A DNA stretch of 5,592 nucleotides, taken from the NCBI GenBank assembly GCA_038244055.1, contig JBBRTW010000465.1:1-5592 (forward strand). Reading direction: 5' to 3'. Of the stretch, positions 1 through 5,451 are shown piece after piece. The translations under genes and the position numbers were made by a program. Origin of the DNA: DASPKW01 sp038244055 (GTDB taxonomy: Bacteria > Planctomycetota > Phycisphaerae > Tepidisphaerales > Tepidisphaeraceae). Within the stretch, counting starts at the first letter, position 1. Each line of letters starts with the position of its first letter. The notes beneath the pieces were generated by a model. The model ran no database searches and had not been told where the DNA came from. It saw only the letters and a list, made by a program, of their open reading frames with translations.

Positions 1-33
1 TCGGAAGAAGACGAAGAAGAATGGAAGGACTGA
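1..33 (+). CDS. Possible C-terminal end of a gene entering from the left
   Basis: Reading from base 1 gives SEEDEEEWKD followed by a TGA stop at 31-33. A run of acidic residues before the stop is a common kind of protein tail, so this may be the end of a truncated upstream gene. The fragment is too short to name. A second frame, from base 2, gives a lysine- and arginine-rich stretch ending at a stop near 79, and cannot be excluded. Only sequence left of the window can settle which frame, if either, is coding. Confidence 0.25.
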   Translation, partial: SEEDEEEWKD

Positions 34-76
34 GTACAGGCGGTTGTTTGGCTCTCACTCAATCCCCCCAACCCTG

Positions 77-100
77 CCCTGAGCGCAGTCGAATGGGGCG
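77..100. repeat. REP-like motif, CCCTGAGCGCAGTCGAA type
   Basis: The segment starts CCCTGAGCGCAGTCGAA and ends TGGGGCGG. It resembles the widespread bacterial intergenic motif CCCTGAGC-G/C-AGTCGAAGGG, which is usually present in many copies and often generates false translations such as 'PFDCAQGR'. Here the usual GAAGGG end reads GAATGGGG. Family membership is from recall; copy number in this genome cannot be seen from one window. Confidence 0.5.
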
Positions 101-138
101 GCCCAGGAATGCACCGTCCCGCCATCCCGCGAAGGGCA

Positions 139-166
139 GTAGGCGGTAGGCGGTAGGCGGTAGGCG
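139..166. repeat. Tandem heptamer repeat, (GTAGGCG)x4
   Basis: Four perfect head-to-tail copies of GTAGGCG occupy 139-145, 146-152, 153-159 and 160-166. The unit length is not a multiple of three, and the surrounding frame is not convincing as protein, so this is a non-coding short tandem repeat. Its copy number may vary between strains through slippage. Confidence 0.9.
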
Positions 167-218
167 GGAAAGAAAGACGCAGGCGGGGAAGGGGATTTCA
201 CGCCGGATGAGACGTCTT

Positions 219-288
219 CGCCCCGGAGCGGGCGGCGGATTGTAGCCACGGGTGGAGCGGTGCGGTACTCCGTACGCGCAACCCGTGG
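219..288 (+). repeat. Inverted repeat unit, left copy ('GTAGCCACGGGTGGAGC' family)
   Basis: This unit contains CGCCCCGGAG (219-228) and, at 238-258, GATTGTAGCCACGGGTGGAG followed by C. It ends in GCGCAACCCGTGG. It carries its own stem, CCACGGGT at 246-253 pairing with ACCCGTGG at 281-288. An inverted, diverged copy lies at 458-529. From recall, very similar units are dispersed between genes in many planctomycete genomes. It could be a REP/BIME-like non-autonomous element. Confidence 0.75.
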
Positions 289-348
289 TCCCCCCCCGCG
301 CGGCGGCGCGAAACGAATTCCCCGTCTTTCCTCTCCGTCCCGGAGGGC

Positions 349-404
349 CGGAGGAAGCGCACGATGGGGAGAGCGCGATCGGTCTTCATTCCGCGCTTCC
401 TCCG
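349..404. repeat. 12-bp inverted repeat within the repeat cluster
   Basis: CGGAGGAAGCGC at 349-360 is the exact reverse complement of GCGCTTCCTCCG at 393-404, leaving a 32-nt loop. It lies between the two arms of the larger inverted pair, so the cluster is nested. No gene is seen inside the loop. Confidence 0.75.
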
Positions 405-419
405 CCCCTCGCGGGGCGG
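402..419. repeat. GC-rich hairpin
   Basis: CCGCCCC (402-408) and GGGGCGG (413-419) form a perfect 7-bp stem around a 4-nt loop. It overlaps the right arm of the 12-bp inverted repeat, so the two stems would compete. There is no T-run after it, so it is not a convincing terminator. Confidence 0.6.
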
Positions 420-457
420 TGGGAGCGTGGAGGAGGAGTGCAGTGCGATCCCGCGAT

Positions 458-529
458 CCACGGGTTGCGCCCGCGCTGAGTACAGCGGGGCTCCACCCGT
501 GGCTACAATCCTGCGCCCCTCCGGGGCGG
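458..529 (-). repeat. Inverted repeat unit, right copy ('GTAGCCACGGGTGGAGC' family)
   Basis: Read on the minus strand this copy gives CCGCCCCGGAGGGGCG, then GATTGTAGCCACGGGTGGAG, then GCGCAACCCGTGG, matching the unit at 219-288 in the opposite orientation. The centre between the stem arms has diverged in sequence. Its own stem is CCACGGGT at 458-465 with ACCCGTGG at 495-502. Two head-to-head copies about 170 bp apart resemble the paired arrangement of BIME-type repeats. Confidence 0.75.
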
Positions 530-601
530 CAATTGAAGCGATGGGGGGCGGCGGTGGAGCGGTTGGCATCAGGCGAAGCGGTAAGTCGAGGATTGCCGGG
601 C

Positions 602-949
602 CTACTTTCTCGGTTGTGCGGGACGATCCCAGAACTCTACGAAGCACTTCCGAAGGATTCGCAGCGACCACTCCACAGTCATTGCGTTCGGCTTCTTCTC
701 GTCGTACGTCCCGCGCCGAACGAAATAGTTCGGATGTCCTTCAGCGAATAAGTGGCCTTCCTTGTTCTCTGTCTGAAATTCCCACTCCCCGTATTTCGCG
801 CGAAAGTAGAAGTCAATGCCACCGAAATCACCGACCGCCTGTACCAATGGCCAAGAGGCAGTCAATTCGTACCCGCCGCCAACCTGTGGAAATGCTGCCC
901 GGTGAAAACCGGCACGATTCTCGAATATGTCCTCTTGGAGCTCGATCAC
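602..949 (-). CDS. Small hypothetical protein (115 aa)
   Basis: I do not recognise this family. The product is 115 residues, probably soluble, with no signal peptide or membrane segment. It is rich in aromatic and acidic residues, with a compact middle (VGDFGGIDFYFRAKYGEWEF, about residues 39-58) followed by a charged part (TYDEKKPNAM, 81-90). The last third looks helical (about 92-107). The composition is balanced and free of the Arg/Pro/Ser bias of false frames, which argues that it is real. The start is GTG at 947-949. An in-frame stop lies only six codons upstream (965-967), and a GGAG lies 8 nt before the GTG, which supports this start. It runs in the same direction as mqnC but about 220 bp downstream, behind a hairpin, so it is probably a separate transcript. 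Codon use looks less GC-biased than in the neighbouring genes, which may hint at transfer. Confidence 0.6.
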   Translation of the reverse strand: MIELQEDIFENRAGFHRAAFPQVGGGYELTASWPLVQAVGDFGGIDFYFRAKYGEWEFQTENKEGHLFAEGHPNYFVRRGTYDEKKPNAMTVEWSLRILRKCFVEFWDRPAQPRK

Positions 950-1068
950 TGTTTTCGCTCCGATTTACATCCGAGTGTCCCGCCAGCCCGCCACACAGCG
1001 TGCAGCATCCACAGCGCGGGAATTCCATCAATGCTAACACCCCCAGCGCTTCATTCAAGAACAGGGGC

Positions 1069-1098
1069 GTGAATGTCGCCGCCGTGAATGTCGCCGCC
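1069..1098. repeat. Tandem 15-bp duplication
   Basis: GTGAATGTCGCCGCC occurs twice in perfect tandem, at 1069-1083 and 1084-1098. It lies in non-coding sequence between the mqnC stop and the start of the small gene. It is probably a recent duplication; a paired binding site is another possibility. Confidence 0.85.
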
Positions 1099-1122
1099 CG
1101 GTTCCCGGGAAGACTCTCAAGG

Positions 1123-1163
1123 GCAGACAAGAATGTCCCACCTCTGCCTCTTCGCTTGTCTGC
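1123..1163 (-). terminator. Inverted repeat just downstream of mqnC, possible terminator
   Basis: GCAGACAAG (1123-1131) and CTTGTCTGC (1155-1163) form a perfect 9-bp stem with a 23-nt loop, beginning 7 nt beyond the mqnC stop codon. An alternative stem, GGCAGA (1122-1127) with TCTGCC (1143-1148), would compete with it. There is no T-run on the mqnC transcript side, so factor-independent termination is not assured. It may instead be a dispersed repeat or 3'-end stabilising structure. Confidence 0.45.
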
Positions 1164-1169
1164 ATCCCC

Positions 1170-2642
1170 CTACTTCTCCCCCAACAGCGGCAACTGCACT
1201 TTGACACTTCGATCCGCCCCATCATCCAGACCCGGGGCCGCGCCGATGAACTGCTTGTCGATCATTTTCACGCTGCGCATCGGCGGATCGGCCAGGGGTT
1301 TGAGGTCCGGGCTGTCAGGGCCTTCATGGCGGTGGAGGACGTTGTAATACTGATCGCGCTGGGCGGGGATCCAGCCGGCATCGCGGATGAGGCGGCAGAT
1401 TTCGCGGTCGGAGAGCTTGTAGGTGGTGCCGGCGGCGCTGACGACGTTTTCCTCCATCATGATGCTGCCCATGTCGTTAGCGCCGAAGAAGAGGGCGAGC
1501 TGGCCGACCTTGGGGCCCATGGTGACCCAGCTCGATTGCAGCGAGGGAATGTTGTCGAGGAAGAGCCGCGCGATGGCGAGGGTGCGCAGGTATTCATCGG
1601 CCCCGGCCATGCGGACGACACGGCCGCGGAGAATGTCGTCGTTGGTGGATTCATCGAAGGGGCCGTAGGTTTGCTCGTCCCATTCCTTGGCGCGGCCGAG
1701 GGGGGTGTTCTCGCGCTGGAAGGGCCAGTGGATGAAAGCGGTGTAGTAGCCCGGCACGGGTGCCACGCTGCGGATCAGTGAGGATTCATTCTCCCAGTCG
1801 AGGGGCGACTTCTCAAAAATGCCCGGACGGCGGTTCCGAATCTCCCGGATTGCTCGGATGTTCCCGACGTGGCTTCCCTTCGGAAGGTCCGCGAAGTGAG
1901 TAATGCCCGGCAGCAGGGCGGCGTAGTGCTGCATATCCCGTATCGCCGCCATGTGCTCGATGCGTTCCCTCACGAACTCGATATGCCCGATCAGCATGGT
2001 CGCGCTCGTGTTCATCCCCTCTTCATGCGCCACGCGCATCACGCGAAGCCAATCCTCGCCCGTGCATTTGCCGATGCCGATTCTGCGGCGGACGCGGGCG
2101 CCGAAGATTTCGCCGCCGCCGCCGGGGATGGTATCCAGGCCGGCGGCTTTGAACCGGCGGATCACCTCGCGGACATCTATGTTGAAGAAGCGCTCGAACT
2201 CCACAAACTCGGGCGGGGAAAAGGCGTGGATGTGGACGGTGGGGAAGGTGGTCTTGATGTAGCGGAGAAGGTCCTCGTAATACTCGATGGGCAGCGCATC
2301 GTTCATCCCTCCCTGCATGAGGACCTGCGTGCCGCCGATGCTGACCAGCTCGCGGATCTTCTCGCCGATCTGCTCGTGATTCAGCGTATACGCATCGGCA
2401 TCTTCATGATCGCGGCGAAACGCGCAGAAGGTGCATTTGGCGGTGCAGACGTTGGTGTAGTTGATGTTGCGGTCGATGACGTAGGTGCGGTAATCCTCGG
2501 GATGCATGCGGAGCGTGACGGCATGGGCCCACTGGCCCAGGTCATGGAGGGAGGCACTGTGGTGCAGTTCCAAAGCCTGCGCCTCGGTCAGGCGAGCCTT
2601 GCCGGCGATCACATCATCGATATTGAATGACAGCTTGGACAT
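1170..2642 (-). CDS. mqnC: Cyclic dehypoxanthinyl futalosine synthase MqnC (radical SAM)
   Basis: MqnC is a cytoplasmic radical SAM enzyme of the futalosine route to menaquinone. It cyclises dehypoxanthine futalosine to the cyclic form. The 4Fe-4S motif CTAKCTFC has cysteines 66, 70 and 73 and sits in the family block DRNINYTNVC. Further family blocks are IPGGGGEIF (172-180), YLRTLAIARL (351-360), IPSLQSSWVTMGPKVGQLAL (365-384) and FGANDMGSIMMEENVVSAAG (386-405). The MMEENVVSAAG block separates it from the paralogue MqnE. At 490 aa it is well above the usual length of about 370. The surplus seems to be an insertion at about 237-298, a second at about 313-346, and a C-terminal tail from about 436. 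The ATG at 2640-2642 fits because the roughly 65 residues before the first cysteine match the family. No Shine-Dalgarno is visible; the bases before the start are pyrimidine-rich. No other menaquinone gene lies in the window. Confidence 0.95.
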   Translation of the reverse strand: MSKLSFNIDDVIAGKARLTEAQALELHHSASLHDLGQWAHAVTLRMHPEDYRTYVIDRNINYTNVCTAKCTFCAFRRDHEDADAYTLNHEQIGEKIRELVSIGGTQVLMQGGMNDALPIEYYEDLLRYIKTTFPTVHIHAFSPPEFVEFERFFNIDVREVIRRFKAAGLDTIPGGGGEIFGARVRRRIGIGKCTGEDWLRVMRVAHEEGMNTSATMLIGHIEFVRERIEHMAAIRDMQHYAALLPGITHFADLPKGSHVGNIRAIREIRNRRPGIFEKSPLDWENESSLIRSVAPVPGYYTAFIHWPFQRENTPLGRAKEWDEQTYGPFDESTNDDILRGRVVRMAGADEYLRTLAIARLFLDNIPSLQSSWVTMGPKVGQLALFFGANDMGSIMMEENVVSAAGTTYKLSDREICRLIRDAGWIPAQRDQYYNVLHRHEGPDSPDLKPLADPPMRSVKMIDKQFIGAAPGLDDGADRSVKVQLPLLGEK

Positions 2643-2734
2643 ACGGTGGAGGATTGTAGGGAAGAGTGGGGGTGGGGGACAGGATTGGGGGGGAAATCGG
2701 AGGTGGTTTCACTGGTTTTGATAGTTGGTGGTCA

Positions 2735-2755
2735 GTTGCTGGTTGCTGGTTGTTA
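2735..2755. repeat. Tandem heptamer repeat, GTTGCTG
   Basis: GTTGCTG occurs at 2735-2741 and 2742-2748, followed by a degenerate third unit GTTGTTA at 2749-2755. It has the same seven-base period as the repeat at 139-166 but a different unit sequence. Confidence 0.7.
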
Positions 2756-2836
2756 TCATCCCCCAACCCTCGCCGCCTCCATTTTTCTCATCCATTTCTC
2801 ATCCCATCCCATTAAACTGCGCCTCCATCTCGCTTT

Positions 2837-2840
2837 GGAG
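2837..2840 (+). promoter_or_regulatory. Shine-Dalgarno supporting a TTG start
   Basis: GGAG lies 5 nt before TTG 2846-2848, and no comparable motif precedes the ATG at 2864. This is the main reason for preferring the TTG start of the prepilin-like gene. Confidence 0.5.
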
Positions 2841-2845
2841 CTGCC

Positions 2846-3628
2846 TTGTCGGGTTCATCGCACATGCCGCCGTCTGTCCGCTCTGCGACCGCGCCGCGGC
2901 CGGGGTTTACGCTGGTTGAGCTGCTGGTGGTGATCGGCATTATCGCGCTGCTTATCGCGATCCTCCTGCCGGCGCTCAACCGGGCCCGGGCACAGGGGCA
3001 GTGGATCAAGTGCCAGAGCAACATGAAGCAGATCGCCACGGCCACGCTGCAGTACAATCAGGAATACAAAGGGGCCTTCCCCTGGCGGGCCTCGGGGGCT
3101 TATGGCCCGCGGCCCAACACCAACACCACCGTCAGTTTTCCCAACGCCCTGGACTGGATTCGCTGGCAGGATGCATCGACCGGCTACGATGGCAGCGGCG
3201 GGCCGGTGGATATCAACGAGAGCGCCCTCGCCCCGTACCTCAACCTCCGCGATGAGCGGCTGAAGGAAATCTTCCGCTGCCCCACCGACATCCCCGAAGG
3301 CCACACCAAGCGCGGCGGGATCGGCATCTATCTCTACAGCTATTCCATGAACGAGCACGTCACCTGGGACAACTCCTACTCTAAGGAGATGTTCCGCAAG
3401 ATCACCGAGGTGCGCCGGCCATCTGAAAAACCCCTCTTCGGCGAGGAAAAGGATCCGGTGGATGGCCGGTGGGTTCCTCCGTCGGCCGGGGCGGCCAACG
3501 ACATCATCACGGACCGCCACGGCGGCAAGGGGAACATCGTCTTTTTCGATACGCACGTGGCGGGGCTGTATCAGAAGGACATGGCCGCGAGCCCGCCGCC
3601 GATTGAGGGGAATCCGTTTAAGGAGTAG
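2846..3628 (+). CDS. Prepilin-type N-terminal domain protein with H-X9-D motif (DUF1559-like)
   Basis: The protein is exported through the type IV prepilin route and is probably a pseudopilin or a surface-assembled protein; its exact role is unknown. Residues 20-44 are GFTLVELLVV followed by a hydrophobic helix and LPALNRAR. A prepilin peptidase would cut between G20 and F21, and E25 is the conserved +5 glutamate. Near the C-terminus, HGGKGNIVFFDTHV (225-238) is the H-X9-DG motif, with Thr at the usual Gly position. Genomes of Planctomycetota and Lentisphaerota often encode many such proteins as lone genes. The length of 260 aa is normal. I chose the TTG at 2846 because GGAG (2837-2840) lies 5 nt before it. 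The in-frame ATG at 2864 has no Shine-Dalgarno but would still leave a complete prepilin leader. No pilus assembly gene is adjacent. Confidence 0.9.
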   Translation: MSGSSHMPPSVRSATAPRPGFTLVELLVVIGIIALLIAILLPALNRARAQGQWIKCQSNMKQIATATLQYNQEYKGAFPWRASGAYGPRPNTNTTVSFPNALDWIRWQDASTGYDGSGGPVDINESALAPYLNLRDERLKEIFRCPTDIPEGHTKRGGIGIYLYSYSMNEHVTWDNSYSKEMFRKITEVRRPSEKPLFGEEKDPVDGRWVPPSAGAANDIITDRHGGKGNIVFFDTHVAGLYQKDMAASPPPIEGNPFKE

Positions 3629-3732
3629 GAAAAAAGGGACGGGAGCTTTATTTCATCCTCTGCGTACAACACGCGTTCCATCATCGACGTAGGTTACTTG
3701 CGCGACGATTGGCTCTTGATTTGGGGGCATTC

Positions 3733-3754
3733 CCCGGCGTGTATTCACGCCGGG
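3733..3754. terminator. Hairpin between convergent genes, possible bidirectional terminator
   Basis: CCCGGCGTG (3733-3741) and CACGCCGGG (3746-3754) form a perfect 9-bp stem with the 4-nt loop TATT. It lies in the 156-bp gap between the stop of the prepilin-like gene (3628) and that of the hydrolase (3785), where transcripts from both sides should end. The sequence after it, CTAAATTGTTC, is only weakly T-rich. It also resembles a common dispersed palindromic repeat, so termination may be a secondary role. Confidence 0.55.
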
Positions 3755-3784
3755 CTAAATTGTTCATGCCACCCGATTTCATTT

Positions 3785-5224
3785 TCATTTCGCGTGATAC
3801 TCCGCCCCGGGCGCGCCCCAGTTCTTTGAGGCATCGTCGATGACGACAATCCAGTCATTGCCTCGGGCGGGCGTGCCGGGGAAATGGGTGGTGAGCTTGT
3901 GGTCGGCGGGCATGTCGTTGGAGGGGCTCAATTCTTTGGCGGAGCCGTCGCGGGGGTTGAACAACCAACTGTGGATTTTCGCGCCGAGATTGGCCTTTTC
4001 GAGGTTGAGCGTGATGGGGTTGCCCAGTGGGCTGTAGGCCATCACATAGCCATCGCCGCGGGTGCATTGAATGTGGCCGGCGTCTTTGGGATTCTCGCCA
4101 TCGATCAAATCCTGCGCGGGGACTCTGGAGAGGAACGGGCGCGATTCAATCAGGCGGCGGAGGTGGGCCATGGATTGGCCGCCCGGGCGGTCGATGGCTT
4201 TGTCCCAGGTGAAGAGCATTTCGGAGGCGAGTTTGGCGGGGGCGGGGAATTTTTCGGAGTGCATGGACCAGATGGAATGGGAGCCGTAGGTGTGGCCGAA
4301 AGAGCCGGCGAAAACGGACCAATAGGCGGCCTGTCGGGTGTCGAAATCGTTGTAGTAATCGCCCTTGACCTTGGAGCTGCGCACGGGGTGATCCTCATAG
4401 CGGGGTTCACCATCGAAGCAAGGTTTGGTGGGGATCAGGGCATAGTCTTTGGCGATCATGTCATAGTTGGGGCCATCGCGGCGGGAGTGGCCGGACTGGT
4501 TCATGTGGAAGGCGAGCCAAGGCTCTTCGCCGGGGTAGTATTTGGCGGAGGATTGGCCGCCCATGGGGTGGTAGCCGATGAGGTGATGGGTATCGGCCGA
4601 CTGAAGCCCGGCCGCCATGCCGCGCCATATCTCGCGATGGCGGTCGTTCTCCACGGGACGGTCGCCGCCGAGAATCCAGATGATATTGGGGCGGTCCTTG
4701 TAGCGATTGCCGAGGTACGCGCCGTAGATTTTGGCGTTTTCGGGCGTGAAGATTTCCGGGCCTTCGCCCCATTTCTTGTTGACCTTGTCGCCCCAGGTCG
4801 GCAGCAGCGCGAGATAAATTCCCTTTTTCTCGGCCAATGAAAGCACGGCATCGATATCCTTGAAGTATTCTTCGCTGGGTTTGGTGGGATCGTTATCGAT
4901 GAGGGGAAGATGGCTCTGGCGGTTGGGAATCTTGAGGCCATTGAACTCGGGAATGAGGACGCACTGAATCGCGGTAAACCCGGCCGCGCGGCGGTTCTCC
5001 AGATACTTTTCGGTCTCGGGCATGTCGAGGCGATGGAACATCTCCCAGCCGGTATCGGCCAGATAGAAGAAGGGCGTACCGTCGGCGTGGATGAGGAAGC
5101 GGTGGTTGTCGGAGACTTTCAGGTCGCCATGGGAGAAATCGATGGAAGGCCCGGTGCGCGCGGCGGGCTGGGCGAGGGCGAGGGAGGAGAGGAGAAGGAC
5201 GATGGGGAGGAGGCGGGTGGGCAT
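3785..5224 (-). CDS. Secreted DUF4038 / GH140-like glycoside hydrolase
   Basis: This is a probable exported glycoside hydrolase of the DUF4038 type, the family that includes GH140 apiosidases acting on the pectin rhamnogalacturonan-II. The exact substrate here is not known. With the start at 5224 the protein has 479 residues. Residues 1-18 form a signal peptide (MPTRLLPIVLLLSSLALA), probably cut before Q19. The catalytic barrel follows, with DGTPFFYLADTGWEMFHRL (48-66), AGFTAIQCVLIPEFNGL (81-97), WILGGDRP (183-190) and CFDGEPRYE (269-277). By analogy with GH140, D188 and E273 are the likely catalytic pair. From about 388 to 463 lies a small beta domain of the PF12904 'collagen-binding' type (YVMAYSPLG, WLFNPRDG, DWIVVIDD). 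The frame stays open upstream to 5422, but that part translates a repeat and would bury the signal peptide. No Shine-Dalgarno precedes this ATG. No transporter or regulator lies next to it. Confidence 0.9.
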   Translation of the reverse strand: MPTRLLPIVLLLSSLALAQPAARTGPSIDFSHGDLKVSDNHRFLIHADGTPFFYLADTGWEMFHRLDMPETEKYLENRRAAGFTAIQCVLIPEFNGLKIPNRQSHLPLIDNDPTKPSEEYFKDIDAVLSLAEKKGIYLALLPTWGDKVNKKWGEGPEIFTPENAKIYGAYLGNRYKDRPNIIWILGGDRPVENDRHREIWRGMAAGLQSADTHHLIGYHPMGGQSSAKYYPGEEPWLAFHMNQSGHSRRDGPNYDMIAKDYALIPTKPCFDGEPRYEDHPVRSSKVKGDYYNDFDTRQAAYWSVFAGSFGHTYGSHSIWSMHSEKFPAPAKLASEMLFTWDKAIDRPGGQSMAHLRRLIESRPFLSRVPAQDLIDGENPKDAGHIQCTRGDGYVMAYSPLGNPITLNLEKANLGAKIHSWLFNPRDGSAKELSPSNDMPADHKLTTHFPGTPARGNDWIVVIDDASKNWGAPGAEYHAK

Positions 5225-5231
5225 GGGGGGA

Positions 5232-5254
5232 AGTATAACGCGAACGCGTTCGCG
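5232..5254 (-). promoter_or_regulatory. 16-bp palindrome next to a TATACT box before the hydrolase
   Basis: CGCGAACGCGTTCGCG at 5239-5254 is a perfect palindrome ending 14 bp before the hydrolase start codon. On the minus strand it is followed by TATACT (5237-5232), a good -10 sequence whose distance to the ATG would place the transcription start at or very near the A of the ATG. Together with the lack of a Shine-Dalgarno, this suggests a leaderless transcript with an operator in the promoter spacer. No convincing -35 element is visible. The palindrome centres on GC rather than the CG typical of LacI-family operators. Confidence 0.4.
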
Positions 5255-5286
5255 CGGCACAGTCTTTGGCCTTCGAAGCCAAAAAT

Positions 5287-5417
5287 GAACGCCAAGGCGC
5301 AAAGATGCAAAGGAACAAAGAAGAGGAAGAAATGCGGTGGACTGATTCAATTGCCAATACAAATCATCTTCTCTTCTTTGCGTCTTGGTCCCTTTGCATC
5401 TTTGCGCTTGCTTTGCT
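5287..5417. repeat. Long imperfect inverted repeat, CGCAAAG type
   Basis: GCGCAAAGATGCAAAGG (5297-5313) is exactly the reverse complement of 5391-5407. Closer to the centre, 5317-5330 pairs with 5367-5379 apart from a one-base bulge. The right arm has about eight extra bases between the two paired blocks. The motif resembles the widespread intergenic repeat made of CGCAAAGACGC-like units, which yields false translations such as 'RRKDAKG'. The central loop, about 5331-5366, contains no gene. Confidence 0.75.
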
Positions 5418-5451
5418 TCCACCGCGCGTGCGGGTGAGTGAGAGGTTCAGA

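Larger units (their letters stand above)
34..601. other. Gene-free stretch made of several repeat families
   Basis: No reading frame here looks like a protein. The long open frames on both strands are low-complexity, rich in Arg, Pro, Ser and Ala, and run straight through inverted repeats. The stretch holds a REP-like motif (77-100), four GTAGGCG heptamers (139-166), a large inverted pair of repeat units (219-288 and 458-529), and between those arms two further hairpins (349-404 and 402-419). It probably marks a site where dispersed intergenic repeats have accumulated. Open frames in such GC-rich repeats are a frequent source of false gene calls. Confidence 0.7.
950..1169. other. Intergenic region between mqnC and the small gene
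   Basis: This region holds a 15-bp tandem duplication (1069-1098) and an inverted repeat directly after the mqnC stop (1123-1163). A minus-strand open frame from 1130 to 828 crosses it, but its sequence is erratic, runs through the duplication and overlaps the small gene in another frame, so I do not call it. The promoter of the small gene is presumably here, but I see no clear -35/-10 pair. Confidence 0.5.
2643..2845. other. Divergent intergenic region between mqnC and the prepilin-like gene
   Basis: Both flanking genes are transcribed away from this 203-bp gap, so it should hold promoters for each. It contains long G-runs (2668-2693), tandem GTTGCTG heptamers (2735-2755) and a pyrimidine-rich stretch (about 2756-2815). 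I could not pick a convincing promoter on either strand. Confidence 0.5.

Noticed and set aside
139..529. CRISPR array
   Set aside because: The repeats are either seven-base direct tandems without spacers or inverted units; there is no regular repeat-spacer pattern and no cas gene.
828..1130. A 100-codon minus-strand frame between mqnC and the small gene
   Set aside because: It crosses the 15-bp tandem duplication, overlaps the better-supported small gene by about 120 bp in another frame and shows no domain-like pattern.
364..1347. A 327-codon open frame on the plus strand
   Set aside because: It runs through inverted repeats, over the small gene and into mqnC on the opposite strand, and its product is Ser/Arg/Pro-rich without any domain.
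1869..2630. A 253-codon plus-strand frame opposite mqnC
   Set aside because: It is an antisense shadow, rich in Ala, Asp and Gly, with no recognisable motif, and mqnC on the other strand is certain.
3884..4840. A 318-codon plus-strand frame opposite the hydrolase
   Set aside because: Its Gly/Ala/Val-rich product is the typical antisense shadow of a GC-rich gene; the minus strand carries clear family motifs.
5239..5254. Classical LacI-family operator
   Set aside because: The palindrome centres on GC, whereas the usual LacI/PurR/CcpA core centres on CG; it is kept only as an unassigned operator-like site.
5225..5422. A 66-codon N-terminal extension of the hydrolase
   Set aside because: It translates the CGCAAAG-type repeat and a palindrome and would bury a clear signal peptide that begins at the ATG at 5224.
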